Position numbers and translations under genes: made by a program
Assembly (NCBI GenBank): GCA_021768625.1
Contig: JAETUM010000002.1
Location: 18,646-82,645 of the forward strand
Reading direction: 5' to 3'
Length of the DNA stretch: 64,000 bases
Source of the DNA: Candidatus Stoquefichus sp.
Lineage (GTDB): Bacteria > Bacillota_I > Bacilli_A > Erysipelotrichales > Coprobacillaceae
The notes under the pieces: model-generated
Databases searched by the model: none
Told to the model about the DNA's origin: nothing
What the model saw: only the letters and a program-made list of their open reading frames with translations
Shown: piece by piece, positions 17,064 through 26,249 of the stretch
Layout of the letters: the number at the start of each line of letters is the position of its first letter
How positions within the stretch are numbered: position 1 is the first letter of the stretch

Positions 17064-18377
17064 TTATTTATGTGATTCTTTATAACGAATAACCATATCC
17101 TCTAATTTATAAATATCTTTACTACTCATAAATAAGTAAACCACATTTTGATATGAAGCTAACAATTGAACAGCTTCATCATCTTCATGAATAATAGAAG
17201 CACGTGGAATATACTGACCAATTTCATGAATATCAATATCTATTCCTGGCTCCTTTTTTGCATTTTCAGGAAAATGAACTAAAAATGGATAATCAGCCAA
17301 ATCCATAGATTGTGCAAACTCCTTAGCAAACCTTAATCCTCGAGAAAAACGATCTGGTTGAAAAATAGCAACAATTTCTTTACCAGGATAACGAGAACGT
17401 GTCGCTTCAATAACATACTTAATAGCTGTAGGATGATGTGCATAATCATCTACATATATATCATTGCCAATTTTTTTAACTGTATAACGACGTTTTACAC
17501 CTTCAAATGTAGATAAACGTTCTTGAATGTAATCAGCACGCATATTTTCAAGATATCCTAAAGTAATGACTGCTAATGAATTATATAACATATGCATTCC
17601 ATAGAATGGTAAAGCAAAATGTCCAAATAATTCATTATGAATATAAACATCAAAAGATAACCCATGATCATTATTAATAATATTTTTAGCAATGACATCA
17701 TTATTATTGTTTAAACCAAACTTTAAAACTCTTGTTTGATAATGCAGATGAGGTAAATAAGGATCATCACCCCAAACAACAACAGTATCTTTGACCTGAT
17801 TAGCAAATTTTTCAAACGATTCTTTATATTGATCCATAGATTGAAAATAATCAACATGATCTAATTCTATATTATTAATGACTGCATATGTTGGATAATA
17901 ATGTAAAAAATGATCTTGATATTCACATGTTTCACTAATAAAATAATGACTATCTTTCACAGCATGACCAGTTCCATCACCAATCAAAACAGAAGTTTTA
18001 TCAAACTCTTTAAACAAATGATAAGCCATTCCTGTTGTTGTCGTTTTTCCATGTGTTCCCGCAATGCCAATAGAAACATATTTTTCCATCAATTGACCTA
18101 AAAAATCAAAATAAGTATGTGTTTTAACATTGTTATTTTCCTTCGCTGCTTTGACTTCTTCATTAGAATCATCAAAAGCATTTCCAATAATCACATCATA
18201 TCCATCTTTAATATTATCCTTATTAAAAGAATAGATAGGAATATTTCTATTTCTTAATTCATCTTCAATAAAAATATATTTATCAATATCACTTCCAGCA
18301 ACTTCATATCCTAAATCATAAAGAATAGTTGCTAAAGAAGCCATACCTGAACCTTTAATCCCAATAAAATAGTACAC
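17064..18377 (-). CDS. murC: UDP-N-acetylmuramate-L-alanine ligase
   Basis: Adds L-Ala to UDP-MurNAc, the first peptide step of peptidoglycan synthesis in the cytosol. The 437-residue Mur ligase begins YYFIGIKGSGMASLA (UDP-binding), with the ATP loop GIAGTHGKTTTTGM near residue 107 and HHPTAIKYVIEATRSRYPG in the C-terminal domain. The start codon is GTG at 18377, seven bases after GAGGTG. It heads the murC-ytxG-ytxH-ccpA block, separated from ytxG by 60 bases. Confidence 0.95.
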   Translation of the reverse strand: MYYFIGIKGSGMASLATILYDLGYEVAGSDIDKYIFIEDELRNRNIPIYSFNKDNIKDGYDVIIGNAFDDSNEEVKAAKENNNVKTHTYFDFLGQLMEKYVSIGIAGTHGKTTTTGMAYHLFKEFDKTSVLIGDGTGHAVKDSHYFISETCEYQDHFLHYYPTYAVINNIELDHVDYFQSMDQYKESFEKFANQVKDTVVVWGDDPYLPHLHYQTRVLKFGLNNNNDVIAKNIINNDHGLSFDVYIHNELFGHFALPFYGMHMLYNSLAVITLGYLENMRADYIQERLSTFEGVKRRYTVKKIGNDIYVDDYAHHPTAIKYVIEATRSRYPGKEIVAIFQPDRFSRGLRFAKEFAQSMDLADYPFLVHFPENAKKEPGIDIDIHEIGQYIPRASIIHEDDEAVQLLASYQNVVYLFMSSKDIYKLEDMVIRYKESHK

Positions 18378-18500
18378 TATATATCACCTCTCAACTATTC
18401 TAGCACAAAATTTTATAAAAGTATTCTATCTATTATATTTTTTTATAATTTTTTTGAAACTGCACATACTATAAATGTCAATAGAAAGAAGGAGAAAAAT

Positions 18501-18635
18501 ATGAGTCACAAAAAGTCAAAAAACAAACAAAAACAAAGTTATAAAGGTTACAACCAAAACCAACAAGCAAGTCATAGTGCTGAAGATGATTTAATGAGTG
18601 AAAAGTATCAAAATAATTCTAATGCTCAAGAATAA
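18501..18635 (+). CDS. Small hydrophilic Lys/Asn/Gln-rich protein (44 aa)
   Basis: A 44-codon plus-strand gene with a strong site (GAAGGAG, seven bases before the ATG) and a perfect terminator directly after the stop, so a real small gene is likely. The product begins MSHKKSKNKQKQSYKGYNQN and ends in an acidic Ser/Asn-rich stretch. It has no hydrophobic segment and no cysteine. The composition resembles small unstructured proteins, for example some spore or stress proteins; that comparison is only compositional. It stands alone between divergent murC and the convergent M24 peptidase gene. I do not recognise a family. Confidence 0.65.
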   Translation: MSHKKSKNKQKQSYKGYNQNQQASHSAEDDLMSEKYQNNSNAQE

Positions 18636-18657
18636 ACACGGTTATCCGTGTTTTTTT
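18635..18657 (+). terminator. Terminator after the 44-aa gene
   Basis: Plus-strand AACACGG and CCGTGTT stem with a TTAT loop and a T run immediately after the stop codon. Confidence 0.9.
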
Positions 18658-18726
18658 CTTTACATAATATAAGTATGCTCAAAATTTAAATAAATATCTA
18701 ATAATGAAATTGTTTTATATGTCAAT

Positions 18727-18750
18727 AAAAAAAGGAGAAAAATCTCCTCT
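18727..18750 (-). terminator. Terminator after the M24 peptidase gene
   Basis: Minus-strand AGGAGA and TCTCCT arms around a T-rich loop, followed by TTTTTTT, directly after the peptidase stop. Confidence 0.8.
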
Positions 18751-18751
18751 T

Positions 18752-19831
18752 CTAACCTACAATAATTAGATCTTTTGTATAAGCATTTAAAACCTCGCAA
18801 CCATCTTTTGTCACAAGAACCAAATCTTCAATTCTTACACCAAAATCTCCTTGAATATAAACACCAGGTTCAATAGAAAAAATCATTCCCTCTTCAACTG
18901 GCATATCAAAATTAGCAGAAACATCACCATATTCATGAACATCTCTTCCAATAAAATGACCTAAGCGATGATTAAATTCAGCAACAAAACCACCTTCAGC
19001 AATAATATCTCTAGCTACTTTATCAATATCACATAATCTCACACCAGGTTTAATCATAGCTTCTGCTGCTTCATTTGCTTTTCTTACAAGATCATAAACT
19101 CTTCTTTTTTCATCAGAAACTTCTTTATAAAAGACTGTACGTGTCATATCACTACAATAACCTTTATACGCTCCACCCATATCAATAATAATACTATCTC
19201 CAGGTTTTAAAGTTGTATCATCTCCCATATGATGATTATCTGCACAATTTGGACCATATGCAATAATTGCATCAAATGAGTTCCCACTACATCCTAATGA
19301 ACGAAAAATATCTACAACTTGATCAGTCACTTCTTTTTCTGTATATTTCCCTGTTGCACATAACTGAATAACTTTATCAATAGCCAAATCATTCATCTGA
19401 CTTGATTCTCTCATAAGTTGTTGTTCTTCTTCATCTTTTTTCATACGAATATAATCAACACAGATTGAACCTAATTCAAAACAAGTTTCATCATTTGTTT
19501 TTGCCATTAATGGTAACAAGAATTGGGCAGACCAGAATTTATCTACCCCTATACAATTTGCATTTTGTAAATAGCTAGCTAATATATCTATATAATCATC
19601 TGTATCACTATACCAAACAACATTCAAATCTAATTCATGATCTAAATAAAATAAATGATTTAAGAATAATGTATGATTTCCATCTACTGTCAATAACAAG
19701 ACATACATTCTTTCTCCAGGTTGATTTTGATAATTAATTAAATAATCAATTGATGAAGGATCACTAATAATCAAATGATCAATCCCTCTTTTCATCATTT
19801 CATTAACAACACTATTCACTCTCTGATTCAT
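18752..19831 (-). CDS. M24-family Xaa-Pro aminopeptidase/dipeptidase
   Basis: A cytosolic metallopeptidase of the pita-bread fold, predicted to cleave peptides next to proline. The 359-residue protein has a creatinase-like N-domain (about 1-130) and a catalytic domain with the metal ligands in IIDMGGAYKGYCSDMTRTVF (two Asp), GHFIGRDVHE (His) and IFSIEPGVYIQGDFGVRIED (two Glu). GGGGTGA precedes the ATG, which overlaps the end of aspS by 20 bases, so it is the last gene of the hisS-aspS-peptidase operon. It should therefore also be under the hisS T-box. Confidence 0.92.
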   Translation of the reverse strand: MNQRVNSVVNEMMKRGIDHLIISDPSSIDYLINYQNQPGERMYVLLLTVDGNHTLFLNHLFYLDHELDLNVVWYSDTDDYIDILASYLQNANCIGVDKFWSAQFLLPLMAKTNDETCFELGSICVDYIRMKKDEEEQQLMRESSQMNDLAIDKVIQLCATGKYTEKEVTDQVVDIFRSLGCSGNSFDAIIAYGPNCADNHHMGDDTTLKPGDSIIIDMGGAYKGYCSDMTRTVFYKEVSDEKRRVYDLVRKANEAAEAMIKPGVRLCDIDKVARDIIAEGGFVAEFNHRLGHFIGRDVHEYGDVSANFDMPVEEGMIFSIEPGVYIQGDFGVRIEDLVLVTKDGCEVLNAYTKDLIIVG

Positions 19832-21575
19832 ATTCAGTCACCCCTATTCCCAATTCATCTAATTGAGCTTTCACAACTTGTGTTGGTGCTTTAGACATTG
19901 GACAAGTTGCACTTGTATTTTTAGGAAATGCAATAACATCTCTTAATGAATCGCATTCACAAAGAAGCATTGCTATTCTATCTAAACCTAATGCAAATCC
20001 AGCATGTGGAGGTGTTCCATATTGGAATGCTTCAACAAACCATCCAAATTGCGCATCAATTTGTTCTTGAGTAAAACTCAATGCTTTAAACGCTCTTTCT
20101 TGTAAATCTTGTTCATAAATTCTTTGAGACCCTCCACCTAACTCAAAACCATTTAAAACAATATCATAAGCATCTGCCAAACAATGTTCAGGATCAGATT
20201 CGAGTTTATCAATATCACTATCTTTTGGTCTTGTAAATGGATGATGTTTTGCATAATATCTTTGTGTTTCATCATCATATTCAAACATTGGGAAATCAAC
20301 AACCCATAAGAAATCAAATGTATGAGGGTCGTATAATTTTAATTCTTTTCCTAGATAATTTCTAATTGCAGCTAAAGCATCGCAAACAACTTCATACTTA
20401 GCATCACTTACAAATAATAGTAAGTCATCTTCTTTAGCATTCATAGCTTCTAATAATCTTGATAATTGCTCTTCATTAAAGAATTTTGCGATAGGTCCTT
20501 GAACACCTTCTGCATTTACCTTTAACCATGCTAAACCTTTTGCTTTATATGTTTTTGCCAAATCAGTTAATTGATCAATTTTCTTTCTAGAAAAATTTTG
20601 TGCTTGTCCTTCAACATTTATTCCTTTAACATGTCCATTTGCTTCCAACGCATTTTTAAAAACAGCAAATTCAACATCATTAACAACATTATTTAAGTTT
20701 ACTAATTCTAAACCAAAACGTGTATCTGGTTTATCAATTCCATATCTTTCCATGGCTTCATGCCAAGTTAAACGTCTAAGAGGTAACTCAATATCAATTC
20801 CCTTTACATCTTTCATTACTTTAGCAATCATACCTTCACCAATACTTAAAACTTGATCAGTTGACATAAAACTCATTTCTACATCAACTTGTGTAAATTC
20901 TATTTGACGATCAGCACGTAAATCTTCATCTCTAAAACAACGTGCAATTTGATAATACTTTTCAAAACCAGCAACCATTAATAATTGTTTAAATAATTGA
21001 GGTGATTGTGGTAATGCATAAAATGATCCTTTATGGACACGTGATGGAACTAAGAAATCTCTTGCTCCTTCTGGTGTTGATCTATTTAAATATGGTGTTT
21101 CAATATCAATAAAATCTAATTGATCTAAATACTCTCTAATACTACGTGTAATTTGATGTCTTACCATTATATTTTTTTGCATAACTGGTCGTCTTAAATC
21201 TAAGTAACGATATTGCATTCTTGTTTCTTCTAAAGCATCTGTCTCATCAGCAATAATCATAGGTGTTAATTTTGCTTTATTAATAATTTGAAAATCTTTA
21301 GCTTGAATTTCAATATCTCCAGTAGGTAAATTTGGATTTTTTGATGATCTTTCAACAACTTCTCCTTCAACAGATAAAATATATTCATTTTTCACTTCAC
21401 GAAGTCTTTCATCAAATGATTCATCAAATACAATTTGTGTTATTCCATATCTATCTCTTAAATCAACAAAAACCAAAGCACCTAAATTTCTTTTCTTAGC
21501 AACCCAACCAATAAGTCGGACACTTTCTCCAACATTTTCAATTCTTAATTGCCCATTATGATGTGTTCTATTCAT
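19812..21575 (-). CDS. aspS: Aspartyl-tRNA synthetase
   Basis: Charges tRNA-Asp. The 587-residue class II bacterial-type enzyme has an N-terminal OB-fold anticodon domain (MNRTHHNGQLRIENVGESV to about 105), motif 2 FRDEDLRADRQIEFTQVD, a GAD insertion domain (about 285-410) and motif 3 GFALGLDRIAMLL near the C-terminus. I start at 21575 after GGAGGAC; the longest frame adds 14 residues inside hisS without support. The start overlaps the hisS stop by eight bases. Confidence 0.97.
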   Translation of the reverse strand: MNRTHHNGQLRIENVGESVRLIGWVAKKRNLGALVFVDLRDRYGITQIVFDESFDERLREVKNEYILSVEGEVVERSSKNPNLPTGDIEIQAKDFQIINKAKLTPMIIADETDALEETRMQYRYLDLRRPVMQKNIMVRHQITRSIREYLDQLDFIDIETPYLNRSTPEGARDFLVPSRVHKGSFYALPQSPQLFKQLLMVAGFEKYYQIARCFRDEDLRADRQIEFTQVDVEMSFMSTDQVLSIGEGMIAKVMKDVKGIDIELPLRRLTWHEAMERYGIDKPDTRFGLELVNLNNVVNDVEFAVFKNALEANGHVKGINVEGQAQNFSRKKIDQLTDLAKTYKAKGLAWLKVNAEGVQGPIAKFFNEEQLSRLLEAMNAKEDDLLLFVSDAKYEVVCDALAAIRNYLGKELKLYDPHTFDFLWVVDFPMFEYDDETQRYYAKHHPFTRPKDSDIDKLESDPEHCLADAYDIVLNGFELGGGSQRIYEQDLQERAFKALSFTQEQIDAQFGWFVEAFQYGTPPHAGFALGLDRIAMLLCECDSLRDVIAFPKNTSATCPMSKAPTQVVKAQLDELGIGVTEYESESE

Positions 21576-22848
21576 GATGATGTCCTCCCTCAAAATGTTC
21601 TTCAATAAATGCCACAATATTCTCTAAAGCAACCTCTGTTTGTTCTTTAGAATGATTGCACTTCATATTTACAACTTCCTTTTTCACTTCTTCATCTCCA
21701 ATAATCATTGAAAAATGAGCACGAAAACGATCAGCTGACTTAAATTGTCCTTTTAAACCTCTATCACATTGATCCATATCACATGTAAAACCATTTGCTC
21801 TTAACATCGTAATAATTTGAACAGATAAATCCTTAGCTTCCTCACCTAATGGCATGATATAAACATCTAATCCATCATCATCACTTTGGTTATCCCCTAA
21901 AGCAAGCATTAATCTTTCCATTCCAAAAGCAAAACCTACACCAGGAATTTCAGGTCCACCTAATTCACTAATCAATGTATTGTAGCGTCCACCGCCACCA
22001 ACTGTAGATCCTTGTCCCATTTGTGGATCATCACTAATAATTTCAAAAACAGTATGTGAATAATAATCTAATCCTCTAACAAGATTTGTATCAACAACAT
22101 ATTCAATTTCTAAATCATCCAATAAAGCACAGACTTTATCAAAATGAGATTTTGCACTTTCACTTAAATAATCAATTGTTCGAGGTGCATTATTCATCAC
22201 AGGATGATCTTTATCAACTTTACAATCCAAAATACGTAATGGATTCTTTTCAAATCTTTGTTGACAATCATAACATAATTCATCTAATACAGGTTCAAAA
22301 TGTTTTTTCAATGCTTCACGATATGTATTTCTAGATTCTTCATCACCTAAAGAATTAATATGTAGTTTAACATCTTTTAAGCCTAAAGCTTCCACAACAG
22401 TTACTGCCATTACCATACATTCAACATCAACATATGGAGATTCTAGTCCTAACATTTCTACCCCAAATTGATGGAATTGTCTTTGTCTTCCATTTCCAGG
22501 TCTTTCATATCTAAACATAGGACCCATATAATAATATTTTTGCAATTTTTCAGGTAATGCATATAATTTGTGTTCAACATATGATCTTGCAATACCTGCT
22601 GTTCCTTCAGGTCTTAATGTAATAGAACGTTTCTTTTTATCTTCAAAAGAATACATTTCCTTTGTTACAACATCTGTTGTATCACCAATAGATCTGGTAA
22701 ATAACTCTGTATGTTCAAAAATCGGTGTTCTCATTTCCTTTACATTATAATTGGCACAAATTGTTCTTATTAATTGTTCTAATTCCTGCCATTTTCCTGA
22801 TACATCACTTAAAATATCAACTGTACCTCTTGGTGCACTATATGCCAT
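21568..22848 (-). CDS. hisS: Histidyl-tRNA synthetase
   Basis: Charges tRNA-His. The 426-residue class II enzyme shows motif 1 (TPIFEHTELFTRSIGDTTDVV), motif 2 with LRPEGTAGIARSY and FRYERPGNGRQRQFHQFG, and the histidine-specific LVRGLDYYSHTVFEI with GGGGRYNTLI. A C-terminal anticodon-binding domain follows (about 330-420). It has an odd His-rich tail (GGHHHE). It is the first gene behind a T-box and is coupled to aspS. Confidence 0.97.
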   Translation of the reverse strand: MAYSAPRGTVDILSDVSGKWQELEQLIRTICANYNVKEMRTPIFEHTELFTRSIGDTTDVVTKEMYSFEDKKKRSITLRPEGTAGIARSYVEHKLYALPEKLQKYYYMGPMFRYERPGNGRQRQFHQFGVEMLGLESPYVDVECMVMAVTVVEALGLKDVKLHINSLGDEESRNTYREALKKHFEPVLDELCYDCQQRFEKNPLRILDCKVDKDHPVMNNAPRTIDYLSESAKSHFDKVCALLDDLEIEYVVDTNLVRGLDYYSHTVFEIISDDPQMGQGSTVGGGGRYNTLISELGGPEIPGVGFAFGMERLMLALGDNQSDDDGLDVYIMPLGEEAKDLSVQIITMLRANGFTCDMDQCDRGLKGQFKSADRFRAHFSMIIGDEEVKKEVVNMKCNHSKEQTEVALENIVAFIEEHFEGGHHHE

Positions 22849-22871
22849 AATATTCCTCCTTAAAATAAAAT

Positions 22872-23072
22872 AAAAAACGCCCTATCTAAGGACGTTTATT
22901 AACGCGGTACCACCTTAGTTCATACAATGTATGCCCTCTTTATGTCTTAACGCGACTTACGGTTATTCTCATAACATCCTCTAAAGTGTCCCATAACTTC
23001 CTCTCATTGTTTTCACCAACCACAATGTCTCTAATAGATTCCATTATTTAATCTTCTTCAACGGATTATACA
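22872..23072 (-). promoter_or_regulatory. T-box riboswitch of the hisS-aspS operon (GACAC specifier)
   Basis: The minus strand carries an AGAGACATTG stem I base, a specifier loop containing GGGACACTTTAGAGG, the T-box AAGGTGGTACCGCGTT (22901-22917) and a terminator (22872-22896; AACGTCC with GGGCGTT, then T6). Aligned with the tyrS T-box, where TAC precedes ACTCTGGAG, GAC (Asp) precedes ACTTTAGAG here. CAC (His) overlaps it by one base (22986-22990). Confidence 0.92.
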
Positions 23073-23075
23073 TGG

Positions 23076-23104
23076 ATTATAATTGATTCATCAAAAAAAA
23101 GCAA
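23076..23104 (-). promoter_or_regulatory. Promoter of the hisS T-box transcript
   Basis: Minus-strand TTGCTT, 17-base spacer and TATAAT; a second TATAAT lies about 12 bases further downstream and could also serve. Confidence 0.5.
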
Positions 23105-23137
23105 CCAGTAAACGTATCTTTCTTTATTTTTTTATAA

Positions 23138-23250
23138 AATAAAAAGGAGAGATAGGAATCACTTTCCTATCTCCATATAAAGAAGAATATCTATCAGTAT
23201 GCGAATATTTATGAATAGAAATAATTAAAAAATATTTATTCTTCGTTTAT
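23138..23250 (-). ncRNA. Candidate small structured RNA ending in a strong terminator
   Basis: The 217-bp gap between the DUF1275 gene and the hisS promoter holds no gene. On the minus strand, nested arms GAAGAATA/TATTCTTC and AATATTT/AAATATT enclose a loop. A perfect 10-bp hairpin (GAGATAGGAA with TTCCTATCTC, 23149-23173) and a T5 run follow. It lies after a separate terminator of the DUF1275 gene, so it is either a second terminator or a short independent RNA. The promoter (TATACT at 23251-23256) is weak. Confidence 0.3.
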
Positions 23251-23267
23251 AGTATAGCACAATAGTT

Positions 23268-23290
23268 TTAAAAATGAAAGCTCTTTCATA
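23268..23290 (-). terminator. Terminator after the DUF1275 gene
   Basis: Minus-strand ATGAAAG and CTTTCAT with an AG loop, followed by TTTTTAAAA. Confidence 0.65.
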
Positions 23291-23306
23291 AAAAATATAT
23301 CTTTTT

Positions 23307-23957
23307 TTATTCTTCATTAAAAAACATCATAACAAAAGCTATAAGTAACAAAAGAGAAGAACATAATATAGCCTTTTGATGCCATAATTTTATAAACACA
23401 TTCCCTAAAATTGCTCCAATAATAAAACAGATAATTATACCAAAATATAATAAAACTTTTTTGAGATGTTTTACTTCCCCAGTTTGAAAAAACAAGCACA
23501 TATTTTCAGTGCCACTTCTCAAATTCCCAATACACATCGTTGTAGCAACCATATTTCCATGTATTTTACGAAAACTTTCTACCTGTATACCACAAGCTAA
23601 AGACGTTAAACTATTTGCAAGTAAATTCATATTCAATGGAATAAAAGATACACCTATAAGAATAACGGCTTCCATAACAACAGCAATCTGACGCCAATGA
23701 AGTTTTGTTTGCTTCATATGAATCCATTCTGATAAAGCAATGCCTAACGTAAAAGCCAAAATAGGAAATAAATAATGGACAATAAGTGAATATTGACCTT
23801 CAGCAATATTGACCCCTAACAAAAGCATATTTCCTGTTTGTGCATTAGCAAAAACTTTTCCTCTTTCAATATATGAGTATGCATCCATCAGTCCACCTGA
23901 TAATGACAAAATAATACCTAATTTAACAGATTCAGAAATCTGTCTTTCTCTTTTCAT
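23307..23957 (-). CDS. YoaK/DUF1275 family membrane protein
   Basis: A 216-residue membrane protein with about six helices. The opening LSLSGGLMDAYSYIERGKVF followed by ANAQTGNMLLLG is the DUF1275 signature, and MVATTMCIGNLRSGTENM is the second repeat-like segment. Members are widespread in bacteria without a settled function; transport is suspected. It lies 33 bases after rel and may be read with it, then ends at its own terminator. Confidence 0.85.
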   Translation of the reverse strand: MKRERQISESVKLGIILSLSGGLMDAYSYIERGKVFANAQTGNMLLLGVNIAEGQYSLIVHYLFPILAFTLGIALSEWIHMKQTKLHWRQIAVVMEAVILIGVSFIPLNMNLLANSLTSLACGIQVESFRKIHGNMVATTMCIGNLRSGTENMCLFFQTGEVKHLKKVLLYFGIIICFIIGAILGNVFIKLWHQKAILCSSLLLLIAFVMMFFNEE

Positions 23958-23990
23958 AAATATCTTCCCTCTTTATACAAAAGAGTCATT

Positions 23991-26204
23991 CTAATGAATA
24001 ACCCTCTTTATTTCATATATTCCTTGAATTTTATTCAAATTATTAATTGTTAGTTGTAATGATTCTGCATTTTCAACCGACAATTTTAATTTAACATCAG
24101 CTTCCATATCATGAACACCAGCATTAATATTTAAAATATTAACTTTGACTTGTCCTAATACAGTTATAATATCATTCAAAAGATTTGGACGATCTAATCC
24201 TATAATTTCTATATCCACTTCAAATCTTTTTTCCATAATATTTGTATAATCCCAATACACATCTATAATTCTTCCCTTTTCAGCACCTTGAATATTAGGA
24301 CAGTTTTGACAATGAACTTTAATACCTTGTCCTTTAGAAACATATCCTACAATATCATCACCAGGAATAGGATTACAACATTTAGATAATTGAATCTTTA
24401 ATCCATCAACACCTTTAACACTTATACCTAAACTACCAGATTTCATTTGATTTTTACTTGCATTATTCTTCTTTAGCATCTTTGATAAATTATCAAAGAA
24501 GCCTGTATGATTAGGGATAACTTTATCTAATAAAGTAGATGCAGTTGCTTGTTTTTTCCCAATAACAAGCATTAAATCATCAAAATTATTTGCTCCAAAA
24601 GATCCAAAATAAGACTTATAAGTATCAGGATCCATATATTTCTTTTCATCTAACTCACGTTTACGAATTTCTTCTCTTAATAGTTTTTTACCATCTTCGA
24701 TTGTCTCTTTATGTGTTTCAGCATCCTTTTTAGAAATATATTGTCTGATTTTATTTCTAGCACCTGCTGTTCTTACAAACTTCAACCAATCTTCACTTGG
24801 TCCAGAATTCTTATTTGTCTTGATTTCACAAACATCACCTGTATTCAATTTTGTATTGATAGGAACCATCACATTATTGACAATAGCTCCAACAGCATGA
24901 TGTCCAACCTCGGTATGAATACGATAAGCAAAATCAATAGGTGTTGATCCATTTGGTAATTCTACTATTTTTCCTTGTGGAGTCATCACATAAACATTGG
25001 CTTCAAAAATATCACGTCTTAGTGAATCATAATATTCTTTAGCATCACCATCTTTAATCTCATCACTTAATGTAATAAAATCTCCTAACCATTGTAACTT
25101 ATCAACAATATCTTTTTGTTCTTGCTTAGAAGAATAGGCTTTATTTTCTTTATAACGCCAATGAGATGCAACACCACGTTCTGCTAATTCATCCATTTCT
25201 TCAGTACGAATTTGAATTTCAAAAATATGTCCCCCTTCTCCAATAATAGCAGTATGTAAAGATTGGTACATATTTGGCTTTGGCATTGCTATATAATCTT
25301 TAAAACGACCAGGCAATGGACGATAATGATCATGAATAATACCTAAAACTTCATAACATTTCATCTTACTTTTTAAAATTACTCTTAGTGCATTCAAATC
25401 ATATAATTCATCAAATCGTTTATGCTTGATAACCATTTTTTTATAAATACTATAAATATGTTTTGCTCGACCTTTAATACGATATTCTATATGATTTTCA
25501 TCTAAAAGTGCTTTTACAGACTTCATCATTTTATCTACAGAATCTTTTCTTTCACTACGTTTTTGTTCTAAAAGATCTGAAATTTCTTGATACGCTTTTG
25601 GATCAAGATAATATAAACATAAATCCTCTAATTCTATACGTATATCATTAATACCCAAACGATGAGCTATTGGTGCATAAACTTCTAATGTTTCTCTTGA
25701 TATACGTTGTTGTTTATCAGGTCGCATATATTGTAATGTGCGCATATTATGTAAACGGTCTGCCAATTTAATTAATATAACACGAATATCTCTTGCCATT
25801 GCAATATAAATTTTTCGATGATTTTCTGCATATATATCTGCTTCATCCTTGAATGGCATTTTATTAATTTTTGTGACACCTTCAACAAGAGAAGTAATTT
25901 CTTCTCCAAACAATTCTATCATTTCCTCTCTTGAAACATCACAATCTTCCATCACATCATGTAATAAACCTGCTGCAATGGTTGTAGGACCTGTTTGTAA
26001 GGTAGAAAGAATATATGCAACCCATATCAAATGAATTGTATAAGGTTCTCCGCTTTTACGCTTTTGACCAGCATGTTTAACCATAATATAATCATAAGCT
26101 TTTTTAATAAGTTCAATACTATCTTGTTTAGTAATATATGTTGAACAAACTTCTAAGACATCTTCAATTGTAACTGTATCATTCGCTTCCTTATACTTCA
26201 TCAT
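23991..26204 (-). CDS. rel: Bifunctional (p)ppGpp synthetase/hydrolase (Rel)
   Basis: Makes and degrades the alarmone (p)ppGpp in response to uncharged tRNA on the ribosome. The 737-residue protein has a hydrolase HD domain (AGLLHDVMEDCDV, about 82-94) and a synthetase domain (HIYSIYKKM, DLNALRVIL, PNMYQSLHTAI). The RFKDYIAMPKP segment carries the RxKD motif typical of bifunctional enzymes. A TGS domain follows (VYVMTPQGKIVELPNGSTPIDFAY is its span), then the CCNPIPGDDIVGY zinc-finger segment and a C-terminal ACT domain. Neighbours apt and recJ match the B. subtilis order. GGAGGAAG precedes the ATG. Confidence 0.96.
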   Translation of the reverse strand: MMKYKEANDTVTIEDVLEVCSTYITKQDSIELIKKAYDYIMVKHAGQKRKSGEPYTIHLIWVAYILSTLQTGPTTIAAGLLHDVMEDCDVSREEMIELFGEEITSLVEGVTKINKMPFKDEADIYAENHRKIYIAMARDIRVILIKLADRLHNMRTLQYMRPDKQQRISRETLEVYAPIAHRLGINDIRIELEDLCLYYLDPKAYQEISDLLEQKRSERKDSVDKMMKSVKALLDENHIEYRIKGRAKHIYSIYKKMVIKHKRFDELYDLNALRVILKSKMKCYEVLGIIHDHYRPLPGRFKDYIAMPKPNMYQSLHTAIIGEGGHIFEIQIRTEEMDELAERGVASHWRYKENKAYSSKQEQKDIVDKLQWLGDFITLSDEIKDGDAKEYYDSLRRDIFEANVYVMTPQGKIVELPNGSTPIDFAYRIHTEVGHHAVGAIVNNVMVPINTKLNTGDVCEIKTNKNSGPSEDWLKFVRTAGARNKIRQYISKKDAETHKETIEDGKKLLREEIRKRELDEKKYMDPDTYKSYFGSFGANNFDDLMLVIGKKQATASTLLDKVIPNHTGFFDNLSKMLKKNNASKNQMKSGSLGISVKGVDGLKIQLSKCCNPIPGDDIVGYVSKGQGIKVHCQNCPNIQGAEKGRIIDVYWDYTNIMEKRFEVDIEIIGLDRPNLLNDIITVLGQVKVNILNINAGVHDMEADVKLKLSVENAESLQLTINNLNKIQGIYEIKRVIH

Positions 26205-26223
26205 TTCTTCCTCCTTTCTCTTA

Positions 26224-26249
26224 TGAAAAAAGAGACAATGTCTCTTTTA
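26224..26249 (-). terminator. Terminator after apt
   Basis: Minus-strand AAAAGAGACA/TGTCTCTTTT inverted repeat followed by T residues, overlapping the apt stop. It lies just before the rel ribosome binding site and could be leaky, allowing read-through to rel. Confidence 0.6.
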
